Origin: Changpingibacter yushuensis
GTDB lineage: Bacteria; Actinomycetota; Actinomycetes; Actinomycetales; Actinomycetaceae
Assembly (NCBI RefSeq): GCF_014041995.1
Contig: NZ_CP059492.1
Coordinates: 2,046,001 to 2,110,000, forward strand
DNA length: 64,000 nucleotides
Direction of reading: 5' to 3'
Made by a program: the position numbers and the translations under genes. This document shows, one piece after another, positions 9,432-18,240 of the stretch; position 1 is the stretch's first letter; each line of letters starts with the position of its first letter. Below the pieces are notes generated by a model. That model had not been told where the DNA came from, did not search any database, and worked only from the letters and a program-made list of their open reading frames with translations.

Positions 9432-11264
9432 TCACTCCACGTGGCGCACAGCCCCGGTAGCCGCAGAGGTTGCCATAGAGGCGTATGCGCGCAATGCCTT
9501 TGATACGGGGCGGTCGCGGTTCGCTGGCTTCCATGGGGTTGGCCCGTGAGCCTTACGCCGTGCTTCGAGTTCCTCATCGGGAACGTCCACCTTGAGGGTG
9601 CGTGACGGGATATCAATAACGATCCTGTCGCCTTCGTGAACCAACCCAATAAGGCCGCCTGAAGCAGCTTCTGGTGAAACGTGGCCGATAGAAAGGCCAG
9701 ATGTCCCGCCAGAGAAGCGGCCGTCAGTGATCAAACCGCACACTTTGCCTAAGCCCAGCCCCTTGAGGAAGGAGGTTGGGTAGAGCATTTCCTGCATGCC
9801 GGGCCCGCCTTTTGGTCCCTCGTAGCGGATGAGCACCACGTCGCCCGGATTCACCGACTTGGAGAGAATGAGTTCGATTGCCTCTTCCTGGGACTCCACC
9901 ACACGGGCAGGACCTTCAAAGTGGAACAGGGATTCGTCCACACCAGCAGTCTTAACCACTGCCCCATCTTCGGCCAGATTGCCAAAGAGAATGCACAACC
10001 CGCCATCCTTTGTGTAAGCGTGCTCAAGATCGCGGATACACCCAGCCTGGGAATCGGTATCGAGGGATTCCCATTCATTGTTCTGTGAGAAGGCCAGCGT
10101 GGTGCGCACACCACCCGGCGCGGCGTGGAACAAGCTGATGGCTTCCGGACTCGGTGCTACTCCACGGATATCCCATTTCTCCAGCCATGACTTCATATCC
10201 GACGAATGCACAGAATGAACTGAATCGCGCAGCAGGCCCGCCCTGTACAGCTCACCGAGAAGCGCTGGAATACCACCTGCGCGATGTAGATCCTCAATAT
10301 GGAACTGCGTGGAGTTTGGGGCCACCTTTGACAGGCACGGGACATGGCGCGAAAGCTCGTCAATATCCTTCAAATTGAAATCCACGTCGCCTTCTTGTGC
10401 CGCGGCAAGAATATGAAGCACCGTGTTGGTGGAACCACCCATCGCGATATCCATGGCCATTGCATTCAAGAAAGCATCACGCGTGGCGATAGAACGGGGC
10501 AACACCGAATCGTCGTCGTCCTTGTAATACCGATTCGCCAACTCAACAATGCGATGGCCGGCTTCAACGAACAGATCCTTGCGCTTGAGCGCGGTGGCCA
10601 AGGTGGATCCGTTACCCGGAAGCGAAAGGCCCAAGGCTTCAGTCAGGCAGTTCATAGAGTTGGCTGTGAACATGCCGGAGCACGAACCGCAGGTGGGGCA
10701 CGCGTTCTCTTCCACCATGCCGAGCTGAGCATCTGTAATGGAATCATCGGCGGAAGCTGCAATCGCGTCGATGAGGTCGATGCTGTGATCGATCACGCCG
10801 GCAACCGACTTACCCGATTCCATGGGACCGCCGGAAACGAAGATCGTCGGAATGTTCAGGCGCAGCGACGCCATGAGCATTCCCGGGGTGATCTTGTCGC
10901 AGTTGGAGATACACACGAGGGCGTCGGCGGTGTGCGCGTTGCACATGTACTCCACAGAATCGGCAATGATTTCGCGTGAAGGCAGCGAGTAGAGCATGCC
11001 GCCGTGTCCCATTGCAATGCCATCATCTACAGCGATGGTGTTGAACTCGCGGCCGATGCCGCCCGCTTCCTCGATTGCGCTCTTAACAAGCTGCCCCATG
11101 TCCTTGAGGTGAACGTGGCCCGGTACAAACTGGGTAAACGAGTTAGCAATGGCAATGATTGGCTTGCCAAAGTCTTCAGATCCCATTCCTGTGGCGCGCC
11201 ACAGGGCGCGGGCACCGGCCATGTTCCGGCCGGTGGTCGATGTTGCGGAGCGCAACGTAGGCAT
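9432..11264 (-). CDS. ilvD: Dihydroxy-acid dehydratase
   Basis: Iron-sulfur enzyme that dehydrates 2,3-dihydroxy-isovalerate or -methylvalerate, third step of branched-chain amino acid synthesis. The start is placed at the ATG at 11264 ([20 protein letters not shown]), preceded by AGGAGG at 4 nt; the open frame continues 60 codons further but without homology-like sequence. The 610 residues match the long (E. coli-type) class. Cysteine motifs for the cluster are visible: [11 protein letters not shown] and [20 protein letters not shown]. The C-terminal [20 protein letters not shown] is also typical. The gene stands apart from ilvBNC, with its own promoter region downstream of the ABC transporter pair. 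Confidence 0.96.
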   Translation of the reverse strand: MPTLRSATSTTGRNMAGARALWRATGMGSEDFGKPIIAIANSFTQFVPGHVHLKDMGQLVKSAIEEAGGIGREFNTIAVDDGIAMGHGGMLYSLPSREIIADSVEYMCNAHTADALVCISNCDKITPGMLMASLRLNIPTIFVSGGPMESGKSVAGVIDHSIDLIDAIAASADDSITDAQLGMVEENACPTCGSCSGMFTANSMNCLTEALGLSLPGNGSTLATALKRKDLFVEAGHRIVELANRYYKDDDDSVLPRSIATRDAFLNAMAMDIAMGGSTNTVLHILAAAQEGDVDFNLKDIDELSRHVPCLSKVAPNSTQFHIEDLHRAGGIPALLGELYRAGLLRDSVHSVHSSDMKSWLEKWDIRGVAPSPEAISLFHAAPGGVRTTLAFSQNNEWESLDTDSQAGCIRDLEHAYTKDGGLCILFGNLAEDGAVVKTAGVDESLFHFEGPARVVESQEEAIELILSKSVNPGDVVLIRYEGPKGGPGMQEMLYPTSFLKGLGLGKVCGLITDGRFSGGTSGLSIGHVSPEAASGGLIGLVHEGDRIVIDIPSRTLKVDVPDEELEARRKAHGPTPWKPANRDRPVSKALRAYASMATSAATGAVRHVE

Positions 11265-11303
11265 GACTCCTCCTAAGGAAGCGGTTGCTGCCAGCTTACT
11301 AGT

Positions 11304-11386
11304 CCGGGCCGCGAGGGATGGATGACGCCCGCCACCCGAACTATTACACAACGCCCCCAAAGAACCACCGTTGTACCGCGGCCCGG
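11304..11386 (-). repeat. Long-range inverted repeat upstream of ilvD
   Basis: Perfect 10-bp arms (11304-11313 and 11377-11386) separated by 63 nt in the 176-bp gap between the ABC gene stop and ilvD. It may be a structured 5' leader of ilvD or the terminator of the ABC operon. No branched-chain-rich leader peptide is seen within it. Confidence 0.4.
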
Positions 11387-11440
11387 AGCTTACTTCAGCA
11401 ACGCGCGAATCACTCAGCTTGTTCCATGCGCGCCCACACG

Positions 11441-13279
11441 TCACACGTTGCGGCGGAAGAAATCTCCAAGCGTGCCATCGGATCCAGCCATTTCGCGTGG
11501 TTCACCTTGGGCCACCACGCGCCCACGGTCCAACAACACGACGTGGTCCGCGTCGGCGGCGGATTCGAGGCGATGGGTCACTTCGATGATCGTCACACCG
11601 GGAAGCGCCGCGGCGATATCGCTGCGGATTGCCTGCTCAAGATCCACGTTCAAGTTAGCCGTGAACTCATCAAGCACCAACACCCGCGGGTTCATGAGCA
11701 ATGCCCGCGCTAGGCACAAACGCTGCGCTTGGCCACCCGAAAGTGCGGAGCCACCCTGACCTGTGCTGGTCTGGAGACCTTCGGGCATGCTGCGAATCTC
11801 CTTGTCCAGGTGAACAGCTTCTAATACCCTCCACACCTGATCCTCACTCGCCTCCGGCGCGCCCAGCGTAACGTTCTCCCAGATGCTTGCGTTGAGCAGT
11901 TGGTTCTTCTGAGAGACCGCCACAACATTGGCGCGCAAGGAATCGAGCGTGTATTCACTGACGGGCACGCCATCGAGGCATACGCGTCCAGACCGCGGAT
12001 CGTCGTAGCGCAGGAGCATCTGAATTGTTGTGGATTTTCCTGAACCCGATGGACCCACAAAGACCGTGCGGGTACCTGCTGGAACCGAGACGGCGACGTC
12101 GTCGAGCGCAAACCCTGCCGGGCTACCATCCTCGTTTGTATAGGCGTAGGAGACCAATTCAAAGGTCACAGTTGGCGAAGACGACGGCGAGTACACGCGC
12201 GGACCGTCTGACACCGCTTCGGGAGCGTGGCTGATTTCCCAGAGCCGGCGGGCCGCGGCAAAGGAGTGGTCTAGGTAGCCGACGGCGTCCTCAATGCCAC
12301 GCGGGCCTTCAAAGAGTCGGAGCGTTCCGGCCGCTAGTGCCGCGGTCAGCACCACTGAATCAGAAGCGGACACACAGGCCATCGTCACGCCGATCACGGA
12401 AGCGAGCATGAGGATGACGTTTGCAGCGCGGCGGAAAGCGTTAAACGATTTCGAGGTGCTCGAGGAAAGTGCCACCTTCTCACCCAGCACATCGGTCTGG
12501 TCTAGGCGTTCGCCTTGGCGCCCGTAACTCACCACTTCTTCCACACCAAAGACGGAATCGGAGATGTGATGGGAGAGTTCGCGGCGAATCGCCAGCGTTC
12601 CACGGGTGGCATCCATCGACCGCTTGAATCCAACGAAGGGAACCACGAGGAGTGCCAGCGCGATGCAGATGGCTGGGACCAACACGATGCCCCACCCCAC
12701 ATTCGCACCCGTAACGATGAGCACTGCCGTGGGAACCACGAACGCCGAGATCACGGGAGCGAACGTGTGAGCGTAGACCACCTCAATTCGGTCGACGTCG
12801 CGTGTAAGGCTCGTGAGGATGTCACCAGACTTCGAATGCGTGACGATCGCCGGGGCCTTCGGCCACAGCTTGGCGAAAACGGCTGTGCGCAGGAGTTCGA
12901 GTGCCTTGAACGCAACATAGTGGCCGGTCAGCTGCTCAAGGTAGTACGCCGTTGCCTTGACTATGGCCACCACGACCAACCAGAGGAAGATCGGCCACGC
13001 CCGCGCAGAGTCCGCCACGATGGCCACAACCCCGCCTCCGGCGAGACCAAACAGCACTATATCCAGCGTCAGATTGATAATGCGGAAGATGGTGGAGACG
13101 TAGAGAGGTTTGTGCACCGGCCGGGTGATTCCGGTCAGCCAGATAAGAAGCTGGCGGAGCGTTGGGCTCGGCGGATTCGTTGAGTTCGTTGTATCTCCAG
13201 AACTCGCCGGAGATGCGGGCGAAGCTGCTGACATGGCAACCTGAGACGGCTTCGGCGTCTCACGTACTGTGTGGCTCAC
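11441..13279 (-). CDS. ABC half-transporter (ATPase-permease), second of a pair
   Basis: Type IV exporter-fold ABC half-transporter: an N-terminal membrane domain of six segments (residues about 45-340) and a C-terminal ATPase with Walker [11 protein letters not shown]-loop VVAVSQKNQ, signature LSGGQAQR and Walker [10 protein letters not shown]. The GTG at 13279 overlaps the stop of the preceding gene (GTGA), which argues for translational coupling and a heterodimer; 612 residues result. The pair would usually be annotated CydDC (cysteine/glutathione export), but no cydAB is present and the unit starts with a DtxR-like box beside hmuTUV, so a role in haem or siderophore traffic (compare IrtAB) is at least as likely. 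The substrate is unknown. Confidence 0.85.
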   Translation of the reverse strand: MSHTVRETPKPSQVAMSAASPASPASSGDTTNSTNPPSPTLRQLLIWLTGITRPVHKPLYVSTIFRIINLTLDIVLFGLAGGGVVAIVADSARAWPIFLWLVVVAIVKATAYYLEQLTGHYVAFKALELLRTAVFAKLWPKAPAIVTHSKSGDILTSLTRDVDRIEVVYAHTFAPVISAFVVPTAVLIVTGANVGWGIVLVPAICIALALLVVPFVGFKRSMDATRGTLAIRRELSHHISDSVFGVEEVVSYGRQGERLDQTDVLGEKVALSSSTSKSFNAFRRAANVILMLASVIGVTMACVSASDSVVLTAALAAGTLRLFEGPRGIEDAVGYLDHSFAAARRLWEISHAPEAVSDGPRVYSPSSSPTVTFELVSYAYTNEDGSPAGFALDDVAVSVPAGTRTVFVGPSGSGKSTTIQMLLRYDDPRSGRVCLDGVPVSEYTLDSLRANVVAVSQKNQLLNASIWENVTLGAPEASEDQVWRVLEAVHLDKEIRSMPEGLQTSTGQGGSALSGGQAQRLCLARALLMNPRVLVLDEFTANLNVDLEQAIRSDIAAALPGVTIIEVTHRLESAADADHVVLLDRGRVVAQGEPREMAGSDGTLGDFFRRNV

Positions 13280-14994
13280 TGTGCACTCCCTACCTGTGTG
13301 ACGAACGGTGAAAGCACGCCACCCTTCATTTCCCATGTCTGATCAGCGATTTCAAGTAGCGCACGGCGATGAGTCACCATGAGCAGCGTCCATTCAGGCC
13401 CAAGCTCACGAATTGCTTGAATGATCCGTTCCTCCGATTCGATGTCCACTTGGGAGGTCGGCTCATCGAGGAGGAGGATGTGGCGCCCAGAAAGGAGTGC
13501 CCGGGCGAGCGAAATCCGCTGGGCCTGCCCTCCAGAGATGAGGACGCCCTGTTCGCCCACGTACGTGTCAATGCCCTGAGCCATGCGCTCGATTTCATCA
13601 GCCACCTGGGCCTTGCGCAGAGCCTCCCACATCTCTTCGGTCGTGGCCTCGGGCGCCGCAATCCTCAGATTGTCTGCGATGGTCCCGGTGAAGAGCCACG
13701 TTGCTTGAGAGACAGACGCAGTAAGCTTGCGAACCTCCGTGGAGCCTAAACCGTTCACGTTGGCGCCGTCGATCGCGATTCCACCCTTTTGAAGTGGGAG
13801 TGAGCCCCGCAGCAGCGAAAGCAACGTTGATTTTCCAGCGCCCGATCGCCCAATGATTGCCACCTTTGCCCCGCGCGGCACATCTAGCCTGATACCGCCC
13901 AGCACCGTTCCGCGGCCGTAATCAAATTCGAGGTCTCTGGCTGCTATGGCCATATTGCCCGCATCGGTGATCGCGGTCCCTTGGGACGTGGAATCGTTGT
14001 TTTTCGACGACGACGCCAGGTACGAACCGATCGCCCGCTCCGAGGCCATGCCGCCCATCCCGATGTAGAAGAAGCCTGCTACCTGCACCAACGGTTCGAT
14101 GAGGAGGTCCGTCAAGAACATGACGGCGAGGGCTTCGCCTAGGTCCAGCGCGCCGGCGTGGTAACGGCCCACGGTTAGGAACGCGGAGCAGCAGATGAGG
14201 AGGAGTGAGAAGAGGCCATCCATGATGATGATGACGATCTGGTTGCCTGCCAGCAACTTCATAATGGCGCCACGGTTGCGTTCGCCTTGTTCGCGCAAGT
14301 GCTTCTCCGTGCGTGGGCCTGCACCCAATAGACGAATTGTCACGAGGTTTCGGATGGCGTCAAGGTATTGACCCGAAAGAATGCCGCGTTCCTTGCGTGA
14401 GTTAGCTGAGGTCTTGCGGAAGAGGCTCATGAATGCGCCGATGAGGACGGGGATGAGCGGGCACAGCACCATGATTGAGAGGCCAACTACCGGATCAATT
14501 GCGATCGCAACGTAGGCGAGAGTGACAAACGGGATGGCCATAGCCGCAACCGTTGCACCGAAGTACACTTGGCGGTATTCAGTGACGCGTTCGGCGTTGT
14601 CCGTCATGAGAGTGATGAGCTTGCCTGAGCCCAATCCTGACTCCTCATCGGTTGGGAGCGAAGCCGAATCGAACACCGTGCCAAGGAGACGATGGCGAAT
14701 ACGCTTCTCTTCGTTGCGCGCCGCACGCCCTCCGTACCAGATCTCATAGAAGGCTCCAGCGCCTGCCACGATGGCTGCCATGATGGGAAGTACCCAACGC
14801 CCTTGCTCGATACTCTCGCCAGCCCAGTACGAACCCACAATGTGTGCCACGCTAACCAGAGCTGTACCCACGCCAAGTGCGGAAAGCAACCGTCCTAGCG
14901 CAACAAGCTTGATATCCCGCTGACCTGGCCGTGACAACACGACCTTCTTATAGGACGGCCGCTTGGCCTTCTTGCCTCGGGCTTCTCTTGCCAC
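13276..14994 (-). CDS. ABC half-transporter (ATPase-permease), first of a pair
   Basis: Companion of the 13279 gene. The 572-residue protein has a basic N-terminus (MAREARGKKAKRPSYKKVV), six membrane segments to about residue 310, and an ATPase domain with Walker A GRSGAGKST, signature ISGGQAQR and Walker B HILLLDEPTSQVD. Heterodimeric exporters with this order are common in actinobacteria. The promoter region upstream contains a DtxR-like operator at 15055-15073, about 60 bp before the start, so expression is expected to be iron-repressed. That regulation, and position directly after hmuTUV, point to haem or iron transport rather than cytochrome assembly; this is inference. Confidence 0.85.
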   Translation of the reverse strand: MAREARGKKAKRPSYKKVVLSRPGQRDIKLVALGRLLSALGVGTALVSVAHIVGSYWAGESIEQGRWVLPIMAAIVAGAGAFYEIWYGGRAARNEEKRIRHRLLGTVFDSASLPTDEESGLGSGKLITLMTDNAERVTEYRQVYFGATVAAMAIPFVTLAYVAIAIDPVVGLSIMVLCPLIPVLIGAFMSLFRKTSANSRKERGILSGQYLDAIRNLVTIRLLGAGPRTEKHLREQGERNRGAIMKLLAGNQIVIIIMDGLFSLLLICCSAFLTVGRYHAGALDLGEALAVMFLTDLLIEPLVQVAGFFYIGMGGMASERAIGSYLASSSKNNDSTSQGTAITDAGNMAIAARDLEFDYGRGTVLGGIRLDVPRGAKVAIIGRSGAGKSTLLSLLRGSLPLQKGGIAIDGANVNGLGSTEVRKLTASVSQATWLFTGTIADNLRIAAPEATTEEMWEALRKAQVADEIERMAQGIDTYVGEQGVLISGGQAQRISLARALLSGRHILLLDEPTSQVDIESEERIIQAIRELGPEWTLLMVTHRRALLEIADQTWEMKGGVLSPFVTQVGSAQ

Positions 14995-15054
14995 GGCGCT
15001 TCCCCTTGTTTTCGCAACATAAGCATCTCGAAAGTGACGAATCGCGCCACGCAG

Positions 15055-15073
15055 TTAGGCTACCCTAACCCCA
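15055..15073 (-). promoter_or_regulatory. DtxR/IdeR-type iron box
   Basis: TTAGGCTACCCTAACCCCA matches 15 of 19 positions of the DtxR consensus TTAGGTTAGCCTAACCTAA. It lies in the 108-bp gap between hmuV and the ABC pair, 61 bp before the start at 14994. It predicts iron-dependent repression of the ABC pair. Confidence 0.7.
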
Positions 15074-15102
15074 CCGAACCTCCAAGATGGCGACGCGTGT
15101 CG

Positions 15103-15912
15103 TCATCCCCACTTTTCGGCACTGCTCCGCGCCGAGCGGGCGGTGCGTCCCGGAATAATCGCTAAATCTCCGGTCGCCAACTCCATGACGCTGATGGGCC
15201 AACCATAGACTTCCGATAATGCCTCCGTGGTTAGGACCTCTCGCGGCTTGCCGTAAGCAACAATCCGGCCACCGCTCATCAATGCAATGGCATCGCAGTA
15301 GGCCGCCGCCAATTGAATATCATGCATGACCGCTACCACTGCACAACCCTCGTCAGCCATCTGCCCGCACATTTCCATGGTGCGCTCCTGATGAGAGATA
15401 TCGAGCGCAGCTGTCGGTTCATCAAGGAACACCAGCCGCGCCTTCTGAGCGATCACGCGCGCCAACGTCACACGTGCCTTCTCACCGCCTGAAAGCCGGG
15501 TGACGTCACGATCTGCCATATCCCACACGTCTGTGCTAGACATGGCATCCTCGATTATGGTTCTGTCCTCGTTATCCGAACCGGACCAACACGACCGTCC
15601 CATCGCCACGATGTCACGAACCAGATAGGCAAACGGAAACTCGGACGCCTGCGGCATGACGGAACGAGTCTGCGCCAACTCCTTCCTGCCGTAGCTCGTG
15701 AGCGGCCGGCCAAACAGCTCCACACTTCCCGAAGTCGCATCAAGATCTCCTGAAAGCACTCCAAGAAGTGTCGATTTCCCTGTGCCATTTGGGCCCAGCA
15801 ACCCCACTACTTGCCCCGGAAGCACCTCGATCGAAGTTGAGTGGAGAATCTTCTTCTCGCCGTACGAGAAGTCGATATTCGAAGCGGTCAGTGCAGTTGC
15901 GAGCCGCGTCAT
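15103..15912 (-). CDS. hmuV: Haem ABC transporter ATPase
   Basis: Cytoplasmic ATPase that energises haem import through HmuU. The start is set at the ATG at 15912 (MTRLATALTASN), preceded by GGAGG at 5 nt, giving 269 residues, the usual length. Walker A is GPNGTGKST, the signature LSGGEKARV, and Walker B ARLVFLDEPTAALD, followed by the H-loop VAVMHDI. It follows hmuU by 40 bp in hmuT-hmuU-hmuV. FepC/FhuC-type siderophore ATPases look similar; the neighbouring HtaA protein argues for haem. Confidence 0.9.
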   Translation of the reverse strand: MTRLATALTASNIDFSYGEKKILHSTSIEVLPGQVVGLLGPNGTGKSTLLGVLSGDLDATSGSVELFGRPLTSYGRKELAQTRSVMPQASEFPFAYLVRDIVAMGRSCWSGSDNEDRTIIEDAMSSTDVWDMADRDVTRLSGGEKARVTLARVIAQKARLVFLDEPTAALDISHQERTMEMCGQMADEGCAVVAVMHDIQLAAAYCDAIALMSGGRIVAYGKPREVLTTEALSEVYGWPISVMELATGDLAIIPGRTARSARSSAEKWG

Positions 15913-15952
15913 GGGATCCTCCGAACCTGGATTGGCAGACGTGTTGGTGTAC

Positions 15953-17050
15953 TCATGAATGGCCTCCAGGACGAATCCTGCGGCGCAAGAGGATGAAGAA
16001 CGTGGGCCCGCCCACCAAGGCAGTGAAAATCCCGATGGGCAAATCAGAGAAAGCAACCAGATTGCGCGCAGCGATGTCAGAAAGCGTTATGAGAAGCGCA
16101 CCACCAAGCATCGATGCCGGAACAAGGTAACGATTCGAGGGTCCTATTGCCAATCGCAGCACGTGCGGCACGATGAGGCCCACAAATGAGATGACTCCGG
16201 CGTAGGCAACGGCTGCCGAAGTGAGCAACGCAGCCAGGACAATCGAAGAAATGCGCAGTGACTGCACATTGATTCCAACGTGACCCGCAGCTCTCTCCCC
16301 CAATGCCAGCGTGTCTAGTTTCGCGGAAATGTGCCACGCCCATGAGACTCCAACACCCACCACGACCGCAACGGTGGCCGCTTGGGTCCAGGTTGCACCG
16401 TTTAGCGAACCCATCTGCCAAAACACGATCTGATCACGCGCCGTCGTCGGTGCGATATAGGTTGCCATCGACGTCAGTGCACTACAGACCGCTGTAACTG
16501 CGATTCCCGTCAAAACCAAAGTGAGAACCTCAGCTCGCCCACCTGAACGCGAAACGAAATAGACGATCAACGCTGCCGCAAGGCCAGAGACGAACGCTGC
16601 CACCGGCACACCAAATCCCGCGAGCGCCGTGGGCGCAAAAACCATTGCTAGCGAGGCGCCTACTGAGGCACCAGAAGAGACTCCGATAACGCCAGGTTCG
16701 GCCAGCGGATTCGAAAACACTGCCTGCATCACAGTACCTGCGACACCCAATGCGGCACCGACCACAAGACCCAAGACGATTCGGGGGAAGCGGATGCTCC
16801 ACAGAGTAGAGATCACCACGGGGTCAGTAGGTTCGCGCGCCCGACCGAAGTGCGCAAAGAAGCCACGCATCACGTCTGGAACCGAGATCGGGTATTGCCC
16901 CATCGCGCACGAAACCAGGATCGACAGGAAGAGCACCACAAGCAGGCACACGAAAGTCACGATTCGACGCTGGCGCCGGCGTGCAATTCCGTGGTGAACA
17001 ATCCGATGCGCGTCACCCACGCTCACGCGAGGCTCGGCTGTGGTGCTCAT
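15953..17050 (-). CDS. hmuU: Haem ABC transporter permease (FecCD family)
   Basis: Integral membrane permease of the BtuC/FecCD type. The 365 residues contain about ten hydrophobic segments after a basic cytoplasmic N-terminus (HGIARRRQRRI). Family signatures visible are RFPRIVLGLVVGAALGVAGTVMQ, NPLAEPGVIGVSSGAS and the coupling-helix region FVGLIVPHVLRLAIGPSNR. The ATG overlaps the hmuT stop by 4 nt (17047-17050), showing translational coupling. Haem is the likely substrate from context. Confidence 0.92.
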   Translation of the reverse strand: MSTTAEPRVSVGDAHRIVHHGIARRRQRRIVTFVCLLVVLFLSILVSCAMGQYPISVPDVMRGFFAHFGRAREPTDPVVISTLWSIRFPRIVLGLVVGAALGVAGTVMQAVFSNPLAEPGVIGVSSGASVGASLAMVFAPTALAGFGVPVAAFVSGLAAALIVYFVSRSGGRAEVLTLVLTGIAVTAVCSALTSMATYIAPTTARDQIVFWQMGSLNGATWTQAATVAVVVGVGVSWAWHISAKLDTLALGERAAGHVGINVQSLRISSIVLAALLTSAAVAYAGVISFVGLIVPHVLRLAIGPSNRYLVPASMLGGALLITLSDIAARNLVAFSDLPIGIFTALVGGPTFFILLRRRIRPGGHS

Positions 17051-18144
17051 CGCGGGTCCTCCACACCGTAGATAGCCCGCGCGATGGAGAGCAGGATATC
17101 GCCCGTTTGGGGGCCAAAGGAGAGAGCTATGCCATCAGGTATGGCCACCACACGCGAGTTCTGCCCAGCTCTTGTCTGGCTCACTCCGGGGCGCGCAAGA
17201 AATGCATCCAAGCCGTCAGCCGATGCCAAGCCCTCAGTCATGGTGAGGATAACTTCAGGATTCAACGCCACAAGAGACTCCGCGTTAGCAGGCGTAGTGG
17301 TGGTGATTCCGTTGGCGGTGGCGACGTCGGTAGCGCCCAAGGAAGTGATAAGAGCGTCAGCGCCTTCGTCAGCGCCCAGAATAAAGAACACACTCGCGGT
17401 GCCGCGGACATAGAGGAATGCTGCCGCAAGGGGCACTTCCGGCGTCCATTGGGCGATCTGGTCCAGAGCAGCTTGGGTTTCTTGTTCGGTTCGTTCGGCA
17501 AGGGCGGCCCCTGCCTCCGGCACACCGAGGGAGTTTGCGATCTGCTCGATGAGTTCGGTATTCGTATCGATGGAACGCTCAGAATCCACGATCACCACGG
17601 GAATACCTGCGGAACGAAGCTGCTCAATGGCCTCCGTCGGGCCGATCGAGCGATCGGCAATGATCAGAGTGGGGTTCAGAGAAAGAACCGCTTCTGCATT
17701 GAGCGAATGCCCGTTTTCGGTAACCACCGGCAGATCGGCTAGTTGTTCTTCGGTGGAAGATACTGTTCTGCCGACGAGGTTCTCACCGTATCCGAGCGAG
17801 ATGACCGTGCGAGAGAGCGTGCCATAGAGGTCAAGGGCGAGGACCCTAGAAGTATCAGTAACAGTGACTGATCGACCCTCGGCGTCCGTTACCGCCGCAG
17901 GCAGCTTCTGCGGGTAATCATCGTCCAAAGGCTGCGGATCAGGCAGACTGGCCGCCTCTGTCAAACCCGTCATGGTGTGCGGGTCTGGAAGTTCTACTGC
18001 CTCTGAGGTCTGTGTGGCCTCAGGCGTTGCCGCCGCGGTTGTGGGCAGACCAGCTGCGCTAGCATCACTCTCAGAATTGGAAGCACCGCAACCCCCCAAC
18101 AGCAGGCTTGCGGTTACTACGACTGCGAAGAATCGCTTCTTCAT
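17047..18144 (-). CDS. hmuT: Haem-binding lipoprotein of the HmuTUV importer
   Basis: Substrate-binding lipoprotein that hands haem to HmuUV. The ATG at 18144 (MKKRFFAVVVTASLLLGGCGASN) is chosen for its GAGAGGAAAA ribosome-binding site; it gives 365 residues with a lipobox LGGC, so the mature protein is lipid-anchored. A serine/threonine/proline-rich linker follows, then a two-lobed periplasmic-binding fold from about residue 95 (VTDTSRVLALDLYGTLSRTVISLG). It is separated from the upstream htaA-like gene by a hairpin that would let only part of the transcription through. Confidence 0.92.
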   Translation of the reverse strand: MKKRFFAVVVTASLLLGGCGASNSESDASAAGLPTTAAATPEATQTSEAVELPDPHTMTGLTEAASLPDPQPLDDDYPQKLPAAVTDAEGRSVTVTDTSRVLALDLYGTLSRTVISLGYGENLVGRTVSSTEEQLADLPVVTENGHSLNAEAVLSLNPTLIIADRSIGPTEAIEQLRSAGIPVVIVDSERSIDTNTELIEQIANSLGVPEAGAALAERTEQETQAALDQIAQWTPEVPLAAAFLYVRGTASVFFILGADEGADALITSLGATDVATANGITTTTPANAESLVALNPEVILTMTEGLASADGLDAFLARPGVSQTRAGQNSRVVAIPDGIALSFGPQTGDILLSIARAIYGVEDPR

Positions 18145-18189
18145 TTTTCCTCTCACATTGGCCTCTCACCAGGCCGCACTCACCCAAAA

Positions 18190-18227
18190 GCCTGTGTGGT
18201 TACGAATCACGTCGTAACCACACAGGC
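18190..18227 (-). terminator. Hairpin between htaA-like gene and hmuT
   Basis: Perfect 16-bp inverted repeat (arms 18190-18205 and 18212-18227, 6-nt loop) in the 96-bp gap, followed on the minus strand by CTTTTGGG. It is a terminator or partial terminator that would make htaA mRNA more abundant than hmuTUV mRNA. It may also protect the 3' end. Confidence 0.7.
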
Positions 18228-18240
18228 CCCTAAGGATTAA

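Noticed and set aside
11271-11440. T-box or attenuator leader for ilvD
   Set aside because: The segment resembles a T-box core (TACCGCGG) only on the wrong strand; no branched-chain-rich peptide or T-run-linked stem was found.
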